DNA of 40,000 nucleotides, taken from assembly GCA_043809745.1 (NCBI GenBank), contig JBDROU010000010.1:1-40000 (forward strand), read 5' to 3'. A program made the position numbers and the translations under genes. Shown in pieces: positions 15,001-19,868 of the stretch. This stretch comes from JBDROU01 sp043809745 [NCBI: bacterium] (GTDB lineage Bacteria; Elusimicrobiota; JBDRMW01). The stretch's first letter is position 1. Every line of letters starts with the position of its first letter. The notes below the pieces were generated by a model, which was not told the origin of the DNA, made no database searches, and was given only the letters and a program-made list of their open reading frames with translations.

Positions 15001-18000
15001 ATGGAAGAGATCCTAAAGTGACTTACTCAAAAGCCCTTTGGCAGAAACTTAGAGAAGCATGGAGCCATATAGCTTGGCCGAAAGCGGCATATCCGCGATG
15101 GTCGGGCGGCGCGCTTCAGTATCTGGATGACTATTTAATGCAGTTGATAAATGAGTTCGGTCCGCTGTCGATATATTCCAAATCTGTGAGACGGCAGGGA
15201 GCCAGGTTCTTCCTTATAGCCCGGTATGCCACTTTCGCGGTTTCTATGAGTTCTGTGGCAATATTGTTCAACCTTTCATCTTTTATTGGCATTGTTGTGG
15301 GATTCTGGGTAGTAGGGTTCATGCTCAACCAGGTGCTTAAAATACACGGGCTTGTGGCGTATCTGGAAGCGACGGGCTTTAATGAGGCATTCGGTTTTGG
15401 CGGAGGCATTGCCGCGTTGGCGCTGGTTACCCATTTAACAGGGCTTGGAATTATGGCGTGCATGCCGTATGCGGCTTTAGGGTTTATTATAGGCGGTTTT
15501 ATTATCGGCTTAGGAAAATGGCTTGCCGGGATTCCTAGAGATTTTCTGAGTTTCGGATATCAATTTTTTATAAACACGCTGGCTCAGCGGTTCTTCTATG
15601 TAGCCTCGCTGCTGTTTGTTATGTCCGGCGGCAACGAAACGCCGCACAGCACTGAAGTGAAGCATGAGGCTTTGAGGTTGGATCAAATCGGGAATATTGC
15701 AAAGAAGTTATTTACATTTAACAGAGAATTCTACAGTAAACCTAATTTTATTTATCTGAGTGTTTTTGTCTATCTTGGATTGGTGCTTACCGTACTCAGC
15801 TTCATTGCGATAGCTCCGCTTTCTATACTTCACGGAGCGATGGTTTATCCTTCCCTTCTGTTACCGGTGTCTTTGGTTGGCGGGGCGTTTCTTATGACCG
15901 TAAGGCCGGGTGCTACGGTATTGCATGGATGGGGTGATATTATCGCTAAATTCACAGGAGTTGTTTCGGGAGCCGTAACTCTGTACGGGATTTCAGTTAT
16001 GCTTTACTGGAAAGCCGGCATGATGGCGGCGGGCGTAAGTTCTGCGATTTGGCCGATTTTACCGGTTGTAGGTTTTGGGTTGTTTGTAATAATTCAATCG
16101 CTGGCTATAATGCGGATTATTTACGAATCACCTTCATATAAGTGGATGAAGTTTGTAAGACTTAAAATAATGAGCGAAGGAAGCAAACTGAATAAGTTTA
16201 TCGGCCATGAAAAGATACAGCGCATTATTTCAGAAATGGTCCGCGGGCAGTGGATTACTCTGCTTTTCTTCTCGTGGTTTCTTATACTGCCGGTTACCGC
16301 CATGGTCGGGATGGACATAGGTATTTTCAAAATAGGGATTTCATATGAAATGCTTATGACCGGGCTGAAATATATAGCGGCGGCTGGTCTTTCCATTGTC
16401 GTCATCGGTTGGATACTTGAGAAATTTATAACCAATCCGCTGATGAAGCGAAGGTTCAACAGAATAATGAGTGTGCTGGAAGCAGGCCGCAGTTATTTAA
16501 GCGACGGAGAAAATTCAATTATTGGAGGTCTTAAAAAACAGGCCACTACATTTACTTCTAACAGATCTTACGCGTATGCTCATGGAAGTTTAAGCGCGAT
16601 CATGGCTCAACACCCTTCATTGCGTTATAATGTGGGGCGAGTTGTAAGAACCAACACGATGTCATTCGAAAACGCTATTTACGGCGGCAGAAGAGTGCAT
16701 CGTCTGAGTATCCTCGGTTTGTGCGTCTCCATGGCGGTTGCGGGAGGGACCGCCTTGCTGGCTGGCTGGTATTTTCTTATAGGCGCGGTGCCGTATTTCA
16801 TCTGTTTATCGGCGGTTGTTATTATGAGAAGACTCACTGTAAAAGAAGGCAATTTCAAACTGGAGTTGAAGCGGTATATAGAAGATTCAAAAACGGTGTC
16901 GAGAGCAAAATCTATGGGATATGCCGTAACCTTTGACGGTCCGGCATGGCTGCCCAGCTCGGTTGATTCCCGGAAAAAAGAGCTCTATATCAACAAACGT
17001 TGGTTTATTAAATCCAACTGGTTTGTGAACCTCTTAAGAAGGCTTGTGCTCCCGATGGTGCTTACCCATGAAGGAATTCATCTGGCGCTGCTTAATAGAC
17101 AGAAGCGGAGTATTTTAGCGTCGGTCGCATTATTCATAGGTGAAATTCCCGCGTACGGTTTAATGCTTGTGAGTTTCTTTATAATGAAGGAATTACTTCC
17201 AAGAGCTCCCGTTGCAATACAGGAGCAGGAGTTGGATTGGGATAAATTAATAGAAGCTGATTCGGATGAACGGCGAACATTGATTAAAGCACAGTTGAAG
17301 CCTCTTTTCTTAAACCTCAGCCGCAAAGATAGAGCGGCCTTGGTTGAGTTAGCGCAAGAGGTTAAGATATCATCACAAGAAATTCTCTTTGATTCTTTTA
17401 TTTCAAGCGAACTCCAGCGGTTTGCTGAAGAAAATAAAAAGTTGCTGCAGGATGAATTTTATCTAAGCTTCCTGAAAGCTGCCCAGCTGGCGCTTCAGGC
17501 TGAAGAGTCTGAAAAACAGAAGAAAGAAATAATGGGAAGATTTATGAAATGGTTCAAGCAGTTTACTGATCAGGAGTCTTACAATATACTGCGCTACGCG
17601 CACGGTGATGATATAGAGAAAATGTTCAACTTTATGGCAGGAATCGCGCCGATAAGCAGCGGCAAACAGATAATGGTTGAACAGATATTTGAGGAGCTCG
17701 TGGAATGTTATAATTATGAGCTGAGCGCTATAGATAAAGCCCGCAATAAGCTAGCTAACTTAGAGCGGAATGGGGATAAAGAGGAAGCTGAATTATATAG
17801 TCAATGGTTGTCTCTTGAATCGCAAAATTTAGTTAAAGATATTTTATTACAGGAAATATTCACTGAAAAGTTCGATGATAATCTTCGAGCTATTTATGGC
17901 AAAAAGGATTCAGCGTATGCGGGGTTGCTGGATATACTGCTTTTACTGTACCGCAAAGATAACCGGAGTAAAGTAACGCGCGCAAAAGCAAAATATATTA

Positions 18001-19544
18001 ACGATGAAATACTGATAGATGACGAAATCAGACAGATGATTTTGAGAGTACAAGCCAAGATAGCGCTTAATACTAAACAAGAGTCAAAACTATATTGGGA
18101 CGACCTGTCCGATGCTTGGAAAGAGAAATTCACTTTATGGGCGCAATCAAATAAGAGTAAGGATAGAGGGTTCGCAAAAGAGAAGAATGAAGATAAACCT
18201 GAACTTGTTATGCAGGAAGCCGGAAGATTAGCAAAAGAAAGCAGCATAATCAGTAAAGAGTTTAGTCAAATTGAAAACAGGCAATTACTGAATGAGTTAG
18301 CAGAAGTTTTGCAGTCGGATAATGATTATTTTAAGCCCAGGGTGAATACCGCGCTTTTCGAGCTGCTGTGGAGTTCATATAAGAAACAGCAAACCAATAT
18401 GAAAGCTTTATTATTTGACGGATACGGAGCTATCCCGAACCCGTACCTGAAAGAACTTGCTGAAGAAAAGAATTCCGCTCTTAACGCGATTAGTCAGGAA
18501 TTAGAAACAATTACAAATAAAGATGTGGAATCTCATTGGAAAAAAATCAACGAAGATGAAAGAAAGGCTTATGAGTTATATGCGAAAAAAGTAGTCAAAA
18601 ATAAAGCTGAATGGAAAAAAATAAGTAAAAAACTATTTGGAAGGGAAATAAAATGGATAAATATATCCAAAGAAAGTAAAGAGCAAATACTTTTAATATT
18701 CTCTAAAGAATACGCCTTGCAACACAGTATTGTGAAAAAGCATTTGATAGATGATATTAAGCTTAATGAGACATCTGATGCGGCAAAAATGCTTGAAGCT
18801 TTAGAGGCTGGTAGTGAGGGTTTGCTGCCTGGCGCTCACTTGAGTTTATACTCAAAGCTGAATGACATAAGGATTAATGAATTAAAGAAGAAGGCTCCTG
18901 GTAAATTGTTGGAATGGATGAGCGAAAGAAAATTAGTGAAATGGATAAGCAAATTCAATTTGGTGAAACGGATAAGCAAATTCAAATTAATGAAATGGAC
19001 AAGCAGATTCAATTTAGCGAAAAGGATAAGCGAATTCAATATAGGAAAGCCGCTTGATAGAATAAACAGTGAATTGGGGACAATTACAAAGAACTATGAA
19101 GGATCTTATTGGGCTAATCTCCCGGTATATAGACGAATAAATTATGTGTCGTATGCGGAAAAAGTAGTCGGAAATAAAAAAGCATGGAAAGAAATAAGTA
19201 AGGAATTGTTAGGAAAGGAAATATTATGGCCGCGTTTATCCGCAGAAGAAAAGCGGAGAGTACTTATGCAGCTTTCAAAAGAATATGCCGTGGAACACGG
19301 TGTTGTTCAAAAGCACTTGATTAACGAACTTAACAGCATACCTGCCGCGGCAAAACTGTTAGAATTTTTAGAGGCTGTTCATGGAGGTTTGCTGCCGAGC
19401 GCTCATTTGAGTTTATACACAGAACTGAATGAAATAAAGAATAAAGCTGAAGAAAAAACAGCTTCCGTTCTCAGGAAAAGAGGCCGGACAACAAAGCCCG
19501 ATATCAACCGGCAGATGCGCAAAAAATTGCTTGGGGCATTGTAA
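3..19544 (+). CDS. Giant multidomain membrane protein, 5'-partial (possible envelope glycan synthase/export protein)
   Basis: The frame is open at the window edge and runs 6,513 codons to TAA. The TTG at 51 is not a start, because codons 3-50 already continue the same repeat (compare 501 onward). Layout: helical repeats of about 160 residues (6-1900); degenerate YD/RHS-like beta region (2350-3990); fourteen repeats of about 110 residues (3987-8700); beta-sandwich-like region (8700-9800); helical region resembling an alpha/alpha toroid (10040-11220); charged, disordered linker (11220-11690); first membrane helix near 11755; membrane cluster (12597-13650); glycosyltransferase-like module (14040-15110); second membrane cluster (15190-17200) with HEGIH at 17067-17081; helical, charged C-terminus (17220-19541). 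Giant proteins are known from Omnitrophota; that this is one is inference. No frameshift is apparent, so the gene looks intact where visible. Function is unproven; envelope polysaccharide synthesis or export is the best guess. I cannot place its N-terminus or signal peptide. Confidence 0.9.
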   Translation, partial: DGVAYTGDANSKLLRGLYDTLVSDKQITNLDTLALVDKAFDADAVVTNLKNQAALVTEGGQALLDDIRMVYGIDMTLEEGDIGYWGKGVAEAADANKFIAMGVILGQFADMIARGKVKVLDIHTGIETEVSKVVTVASIKADLKKKKDLNEAGVADYIKVLYPELKDVPYIGNSENSKFLRGVYDTLVSDQQIINIDTLETEVRTKPFNATDVIVNLQKQVELIQYEDGNIYSLISGVYNDAASTYWGKGKATEEEADKFRVTGVVLAQFADMIVSGKVKVLNIHTGEETIVEKEVTVENIVRDLERKLELKNAGVDEFINTLYGVKIQNARYRGDPDSKLRRAIFDILMSNEKISNVDVVDRKEKVEFDAEKVIENLRNQAALMSGSNGEILNYIAELYEGSSAAYWGEGVAESDTSFTITQVALASLASNLWKTDIKRINIITGEVEPMKLKKPLEPWEVIGSLRIQAELKRKAFDFIRNWYGLSGVPYRGDEARSPIVRQVFADIADRILNADNELLDTVDEYLEFLMFANRILEIIRDRWGEIDAKAFKEFCDLNKDEIKEVNMATIGRLVFDKALEYLKYQNDSKKGYRTIILDVAPWLDEWIEAMPYAIQLRDKLTMRKDLLRFLKMTTSFRGTFEDPEDIEWLFSVAKNMGMRLEKPFRDVATYIAVIDKMSHEWSRIEKLLGRKISVSPDKGGFSYEIKGGILTINYHDGITEDILASSIREIGASYISINFVSPNITLEEASKKWATDEKGLIKEATAITSISVRTGVSDIIKGEEIERTVYFFNEDGRRLWEEFQYYNLRTGNLTTQIRDNVETRYEYDGGMEYGYLNTTNKFVAIPTHGKTYVKGRPDLLIKEFRNVLDKDIQTGDQRLIDQWVTYHAGEYKGRVAHQYLDKNTGTTQTLYEGDIVDGSFAADRVTEYSLNDPVLNVLGIAESFETFEYFNGQKVTKMLTGTYKGVSEYNGASFEIIDEEVKIRRMDYYDAMGNIMESQITTQLEGKFVPEKIVMYHYDNSYYKAYGAATHTQEFICDSMGDQVIPVTERFMLGFNEFGGMNVFEKDLVRDTAKLKLTDYRNRTVKEYSDDPEQIVDAEVLINGISYNASKLVREDLKDKPISLSRLQLSDFVTISVGNISAGYVTEYSFEDKDYDSPAEARQFRSRGVAAGGVRYFWNSVSHRKEDTVERTIKTIGYKDITLESGIKERALVFEEHVERNNLGKRVAVGLVNGFPVQEITGKVIDGKMVADKVADYSYEGYAGRMGLVTSGQTYLYDESSDDNRGAQLYESTLRFNDGGEIRNIFAVSVGDVLRSIMDEKKRVTVFTKEVFKNQKQQLAWLELKDTYDRTHIKHDGEIKDGRFVKQIRIEYDFTGELGRMGVGWKGTKYLLDERYGGQLLIGNSYLCTKDGKIIFDENEARTLSADQVYNDDGNLMFLQTEAYSDLAWLEVIDAEGRVVMKYDGKLVGNKFIASTVTIADFKGDIGRAGIAWKQYTYLYQKEYAMANYAKGGILLGTSDLCDEENNLIQDVDKLAAKYFGTIFDDKGRVRMLQRKVFDKLAFIEVIDHHGKVVMKFDGEFNEAEQRFEAQTATVYHYDGLFGIIKKAWLGYTYFYENGFAEEDYQKEKHIGKSSLRDSEGKYIEDINSVTLDNFRKLLFDSKGRIQLLQEQTYDKLAWIEFIDGQGNVVMKRDGEYNETSKEFNATTATIYDFDGFFGILKKAWKGYTYLHKEGFDDDDYRVSNLMIGDSVLCDRYGNIVTDINAVSRRALFDSKGRIRILQRQRYDKLAWEETVNHHGKVTMKLDGEYNKNTEKFEARIATVFEFKGKFGILKKAWKGHKYLYRADFKEEMYLKEGHKIGESVLLDNEGNVVNDIYNVDLDSLFDGQGRIRLLQRQVYDKLAWIEVIDNHGKVVMKIDGEYDEYTKKFKPVTVTLYDFEGDFGILKKAWKGRTYFYQEGYTEADYRAHGYDIGDSILFDRYGNIVEDIKNAKLEDLFDDKGRIRLLQRQKLDKLSWIEVIDHHGKVVMKIDGEYNEKTKQFKPATTTVYDYEGEFGDLKKAWKGRTYIYKEGYDENMYRTNGYEIGDSLLFDKYGNIVEDIKNAKLEDLFDDKGRIRLLQRQKLDKLSWIEVVDHHGKVVMKIDGEYNEHTKKFEPKTATVYEFKGRFGDLKKAWKGYTYLYREGFDETQYNPVDAIGESVLYDRYGNEVDDIDAVMLRSLFDSQGRIRLLQRQIYDKLAWIEIIDNHGKVVMKIDGTYDETTRKFKEALVTLYDYEGALSYLKKAWKGYTYLYRKGYSEKDYKANESELIMGRSRLCKPDGTLVDNIEVITEEQLSTLFDSEGNITILQERVRNKLAWQEVIDKHGKVVVKYDGFINDAGEFVRTSITFYRYEGVFGDLKKSWKGFTYDYQKDISAETIKELEALYQAREDKSLFGRSRLCKPDGKLVKNINAITADTVKELFDKDGNIIILQELVKDKKFWQEVIDHHGRVVAKYDGYIDSEGEFQRETVTFYEFGGDIQWMEIGWKAKTYLYKEGYIKEQYEYSEYTSENLFIERSFLCDTEGRKIGNINKAGFDSIFDKKGRTIILIDSFEKGLAWQEKKTPKGDIDVRYDGILAGDTFFRRTVTEHHYAGKLAQLKRSWKGEVYIYSQVLQDKTGSPVEEFQLCRTNGTLVTKEEIENVSFADVCFKDGSVLYQVTNKKYGTVSQERRLSTGRLLAKYNGYVDKNGKFIRTSVEIPVYSRDKLGILNVAETNYSYEWQDHWLYDKELSEIMKEEKPVLIGRLKGFKGGYSLYEFTNMRRRMKPIWQEYMDPYGRTLIRYDGKVINGTFVRKRITEFKFDELWLSNKNPRTSTSWVYEPNAPENKGEKIAESTYTVEEHEYFKDFATKKYIKIVTNLYKNEKYDYTTTVWMSEFGEIQTVKDDIKNYINQDAERLLYNLPTSSIVKHWHKYDQAKGEFELALEDGAATLKGYDALFFFVENGEKVSLEIKDKQNNDVVIGDEGVKKADAKFWDALPDNHLFFPTLEHPARIVTLMAQDSSIRSNNIRVLPITWLKQFGIDINNIQSITVKSDSGAEMFVSPLYRLGNGKGDGTEPVNHISTRIIYGERGEVEYRVDLITRGTGGTYGYLGIIDNDRIAPWVEFAMYHEAGFFGDPPVQDPVFVVTEKNDYPDKNQGFSIWRPNARLSQIHTLFRDSERNDWVVTIGLRNPFEDPKAEKYQSSKAEKYPEIQSYGPGFKIVYESDVWWVVARSANNAFNQSIMEHRARKSLDELKNELDKSGLLKAKNIKEFLESRNISPEIFKRQPTPLEITEEQYEIPWEVYKRVYANRFDTKKVKDDFKKHVKELENKYVKGLNYWLIPTSPDAKDKEYSEMTEQLGTMPGYMEIGRKDLAEAVIKFCMYVTDNGVKPLFSSYNIVKGFEYPEEFNANSDVARQSQPTAEVQFKCAQQALYFAKMTNNPEYLEFALKMLIQGLRFSQGWDKDADTWQKGLAKIEEGGFTDLMPIIREFKYWMFEKLPTQPDNFRSGINAQIYGILGSFEEALGNNKLTAKVSASSQEIESFKNEIIRIRELQKEWIQKNGWDVIKKHLDDVIHANLTEIFDVQTGEKDVKSTDKDKVTPSVIVREPWSSTEEALDMILMLNDLKDNEEITQDKLFRLMNAIARCMTVKAGGLTGLDRSLPIGVRGDAIFYKDFVKFLKVAKAIGYSKMAQWAEHHLEAAFYQDPNNLGLPIVSSESRSEYSKKGMETGDGRRILPVEKNEEKRTTKGSETPAVEMDKWPYSIRANAGLIDALTFGQGKTSDVTEAKDKFEKGNEKEISKDEKDDEKIAAEQKQPLKEKVQSLLGVASAFAKTSKEDRNTAAEGKTEETVNIDKEKATRDAAGTSSLNTFFKDDYGKWVNKDTFLGKVTSAYFWIWGAHLVWTFFWAFVRRIYVSVKRARLGSWYGTRDTFVTKLARRLIKRGGGIVAEVDPSEESKGPDEVRILDQNDEQILMNSFRRWSDKILGRRQLMSYGEALSHTFVGDGPVEGNFLLALRSIYMYVLKWQQENPEDTDDWINGMDEFSVMACIYMRKIMRDEKKDTKSDYTNSNDIWHRMELMTIELSELMRDALAEGRYDVFKKYLGELGVQRREASIDINDINLGILESDWDAIHAELDRELQISEDRVNALRRNIIVFVDREGLKPTSGLFTDFVTFLPTLFFSVLGIIGLRNIQVGGSGPIGVLFNMFNSAVSSTIGSSGPLGVFFGLFKSIASSITLPFTWYWAPVILLSISVLLKLSAHAYKTMGRFGRGEAPMDIQKVHSSWNKLIEIGSVIFRFFGFGSLLTLSVYTQFMKTASFDIMFLNMGFIAYLAFETFLAVTAFSGNLLDLFGRRGLANFGIFKLRESMSGHMFKYFIRPPALTGGARAIISYHLLNLASIIFGSYAGLFTFGWFENFFVPGDIGNMLRLAVGMGFFGVIHFITQYGIWQVMTGAGSFASVFLPHTLVIGTSIIALNKSALLIWLPGSLGKIIGGLLTGLNPLFLVGGSVALVAATGLYRKFVINKRKRELDGAVLGKAVKKKKKIGIVFFSRDWFSYRYKYKDKRNEATETVIKSFEFLLKNEDKGLMMNLSKWGLEGLPFDEQISQARTYIKALHDLEYSEGKDLFDLMQIRDHTLPDDLRIDLQPTDNQQHIELGWAMRCWLGEVVAEGGDSPNVPSNLVAQAHKFAELGIGRRVCFYLISNNWKPLEQDRPSEMGEDIELIARNTLCRLLEYILNNGDIYDKRLENVQYADGGNSQVSQLKTTGDKDVSEIGTAYTLHAGTCMPFKAATMTAMDLIPEETLNLSTMVVMDRGSIVHNVNDFGEDLLKHDTNPNMVITLPGRATTSTLMAVGQASQNMEEGHRSYDRAVKRLLGGDKGETVGTGWGNILSVLYGDSMRVKLKYANQNSSYKHLPVMPITSRLFYERVKTRGLFHAIFAYLWGLLSYIPHAVGISEDIWAVGQLMHAFLGHGRDPKVTYSKALWQKLREAWSHIAWPKAAYPRWSGGALQYLDDYLMQLINEFGPLSIYSKSVRRQGARFFLIARYATFAVSMSSVAILFNLSSFIGIVVGFWVVGFMLNQVLKIHGLVAYLEATGFNEAFGFGGGIAALALVTHLTGLGIMACMPYAALGFIIGGFIIGLGKWLAGIPRDFLSFGYQFFINTLAQRFFYVASLLFVMSGGNETPHSTEVKHEALRLDQIGNIAKKLFTFNREFYSKPNFIYLSVFVYLGLVLTVLSFIAIAPLSILHGAMVYPSLLLPVSLVGGAFLMTVRPGATVLHGWGDIIAKFTGVVSGAVTLYGISVMLYWKAGMMAAGVSSAIWPILPVVGFGLFVIIQSLAIMRIIYESPSYKWMKFVRLKIMSEGSKLNKFIGHEKIQRIISEMVRGQWITLLFFSWFLILPVTAMVGMDIGIFKIGISYEMLMTGLKYIAAAGLSIVVIGWILEKFITNPLMKRRFNRIMSVLEAGRSYLSDGENSIIGGLKKQATTFTSNRSYAYAHGSLSAIMAQHPSLRYNVGRVVRTNTMSFENAIYGGRRVHRLSILGLCVSMAVAGGTALLAGWYFLIGAVPYFICLSAVVIMRRLTVKEGNFKLELKRYIEDSKTVSRAKSMGYAVTFDGPAWLPSSVDSRKKELYINKRWFIKSNWFVNLLRRLVLPMVLTHEGIHLALLNRQKRSILASVALFIGEIPAYGLMLVSFFIMKELLPRAPVAIQEQELDWDKLIEADSDERRTLIKAQLKPLFLNLSRKDRAALVELAQEVKISSQEILFDSFISSELQRFAEENKKLLQDEFYLSFLKAAQLALQAEESEKQKKEIMGRFMKWFKQFTDQESYNILRYAHGDDIEKMFNFMAGIAPISSGKQIMVEQIFEELVECYNYELSAIDKARNKLANLERNGDKEEAELYSQWLSLESQNLVKDILLQEIFTEKFDDNLRAIYGKKDSAYAGLLDILLLLYRKDNRSKVTRAKAKYINDEILIDDEIRQMILRVQAKIALNTKQESKLYWDDLSDAWKEKFTLWAQSNKSKDRGFAKEKNEDKPELVMQEAGRLAKESSIISKEFSQIENRQLLNELAEVLQSDNDYFKPRVNTALFELLWSSYKKQQTNMKALLFDGYGAIPNPYLKELAEEKNSALNAISQELETITNKDVESHWKKINEDERKAYELYAKKVVKNKAEWKKISKKLFGREIKWINISKESKEQILLIFSKEYALQHSIVKKHLIDDIKLNETSDAAKMLEALEAGSEGLLPGAHLSLYSKLNDIRINELKKKAPGKLLEWMSERKLVKWISKFNLVKRISKFKLMKWTSRFNLAKRISEFNIGKPLDRINSELGTITKNYEGSYWANLPVYRRINYVSYAEKVVGNKKAWKEISKELLGKEILWPRLSAEEKRRVLMQLSKEYAVEHGVVQKHLINELNSIPAAAKLLEFLEAVHGGLLPSAHLSLYTELNEIKNKAEEKTASVLRKRGRTTKPDINRQMRKKLLGAL
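6..1900 (+). repeat. Tandem helical repeats of about 160 residues in the giant gene
   Basis: Units begin at about 6, 501, 990 and 1464 (periods 495, 489 and 474 nt). Each opens with a V-x-Y-x-G-(D/N) motif followed by S-K-x-x-R and a YDTLVSD-like helix, and contains a YWG(K/E)G motif in the middle. Units 1 and 2 are very alike at DNA level, for example around 320-380 and 825-880. Unit 3 is more divergent and unit 4 decays into unrelated helical sequence. The array was already running at the left window edge, so more copies probably lie upstream. Confidence 0.85.
3987..8700 (+). repeat. Fourteen beta-rich repeats of about 110 residues (YD/RHS-like) in the giant gene
   Basis: Each unit has the order D-K-L-A-W-x-E-V-I-D, H-G-K-V-V-M-K-x-D-G-E-Y, then K-K-A-W-K-G-x-T-Y, an I-G-(D/E)-S-x-L line, a Y-G-N-x-V-x-D-I line, and F-D-x-(K/Q)-G-R-I-R-L-L-Q leading into the next copy. 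Units 5-9 (about 5350-6930) are best conserved, with a 339-nt period (113 residues). Outer copies diverge progressively, as in arrays that expand from the middle. The G-x-(V/L) and Y-D-x-x-G style suggests strand-turn-strand repeats like RHS/YD proteins. No RHS-type toxin cleavage core was recognised. Confidence 0.85.
5952..6400 (+). repeat. Exact 110-bp duplication within the repeat array
   Basis: Bases 5952-6061 and 6291-6400 are identical over 110 nt, offset by exactly one 339-nt repeat unit. Neighbouring units differ freely at third positions, so this pair reflects a recent duplication or gene conversion, not protein-level selection alone. Confidence 0.9.
12676..12801 (+). repeat. 21-residue tandem duplication in the membrane region
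   Basis: Two 63-bp units (12676-12738 and 12739-12801) encode G-S-x-G-P-(I/L)-G-V-(L/F)-F followed by a short amphipathic stretch ending S-S-x-(I/T). They lie between the first predicted membrane helices of the giant protein. The copies differ at several bases, so the duplication is not brand new. Confidence 0.8.
14040..15110 (+). other. Glycosyltransferase-like module of the giant protein (GT2/GT48-type signature)
   Basis: Between two membrane-helix clusters lies a roughly 360-residue soluble module. It contains a hydrophobic strand ending V-V-M-D-R-G-S (Asp codon 14523), then G-I-S-E-D-I-W (S-E-D codons 14952-14960) and Y-P-R-W-S-G-G-A-L-Q (15090-15119), followed at once by membrane helices. 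Known for the family: processive GT2 synthases (cellulose and hyaluronan synthase type) use a first Asp, DxD, a TED-like motif and a Q-x-x-R-W motif placed some 35-45 residues later, next to membrane helices. Here the gap is about 42 residues. GT48 glucan synthases also carry a conserved E-D-I-(F/Y)-A and G-R-D, both echoed here. The assignment is inference; the Gln of Q-x-x-R-W is replaced by Tyr and no clear DxD was found. Confidence 0.45.
17067..17144 (+). other. HExxH zinc-peptidase-like motif in the giant protein
   Basis: Codons 17067-17081 read H-E-G-I-H, preceded by a hydrophobic segment V-L-P-M-V-L-T and followed by L-A-L-L. A Glu codon lies at 17142, 21 residues after the second His, in G-E-I-P-A-Y. 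Gluzincins such as thermolysin bind zinc through HExxH plus a Glu about 20 residues downstream. A chance motif in a 6,500-residue protein is possible, but its position just before a membrane helix and the E-L-Y-I-N-K lead-in look peptidase-like. Confidence 0.4.
18474..19455 (+). repeat. Paired C-terminal helical domains with a 27-bp minisatellite between them
   Basis: Two homologous domains (about 18474-18894 and 19050-19455, offset near 573 nt) share W-x-x-(I/L), Y-A-x-K-V-V-x-N-K-x-x-W-K-x-I-S-K, K-E-Y-A-x-(Q/E)-H and L-L-P-x-A-H-L-S-L-Y. Between them five 27-bp units (18915-18941, 18942-18968, 18969-18995, 18996-19022, 19023-19049) encode the nonapeptide pattern (W/R)-(I/M/T)-S-(K/E/R)-(F/R)-(N/K)-(L/I)-x-K, a basic amphipathic linker. 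Such a short tandem array could vary in copy number. Confidence 0.85.
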
Positions 19545-19660
19545 TAACATACCAATACGCGGCAATCGAAAGCATATCCATTAGAGTCTGTCTTTCTGGC
19601 TTGAATGCCAAATCTGGAAGTCCGCAGAAGAGATCGCTCGCCATGTTTTTCTGCAGTTTG

Positions 19661-19733
19661 TCATCCCTGAATGTTTTAATCAGGGATCCATTTCCGTTCA
19701 TAGTGGATTCCCGATAACATCAATCGGGAATGA
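19661..19733. repeat. REP-like inverted pair of 30-bp palindromic units
   Basis: Unit 1 (19661-19690) is an 8-bp stem (ATCCCTGA/TCAGGGAT). Unit 2 (19704-19733) is a 9-bp stem (ATTCCCGAT/ATCGGGAAT). Reverse-complementing unit 2 aligns it with unit 1 over all 30 bases with a common skeleton, T-C-A-T-Y-C-C then G-A, T-G, A-T-C, G-G and A-T-C-C-A. They are therefore two copies of one element, head to head with a 13-bp spacer, as in bacterial BIMEs. The stems differ by compensated changes, which supports selection for the fold. No RAYT transposase is in the window. Confidence 0.75.
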
Positions 19734-19779
19734 AAGGAATTTTGAGCAATCTTTCTGTGTAGTTTTTGTTGAAAATTAT

Positions 19780-19822
19780 TTTACAATGTTTTTACATAAA
19801 CTTAATATCAGAAACTTATAAT
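19780..19822 (+). promoter_or_regulatory. Triple-hexamer promoter module 1 (transaldolase)
   Basis: TTTACA (19780-19785), TTTACA (19791-19796) and TTAATA (19802-19807) are spaced 11 bp start to start. They are followed after 9 bp by TATAAT (19817-19822). The same geometry recurs at 28011, 29229 and 33015. Eleven-bp-phased direct repeats that replace the -35 box are typical of OmpR/PhoB-family response regulators. Confidence 0.7.
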
Positions 19823-19868
19823 ATTGTTAGTTCTTAAAGGAATTCTATCCAATTAAAGGGGCAGTTAT

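Larger units (their letters stand above)
19545..19868. other. Intergenic region between the giant gene and transaldolase (324 bp)
   Basis: No gene was found. It holds the REP-like inverted pair (19661-19733) and the triple-hexamer promoter (19780-19822). The first 110 bases after the stop show nothing I recognise. The two hairpins may also serve as the transcript end of the giant gene, but neither is followed by a T-run. Confidence 0.7.
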
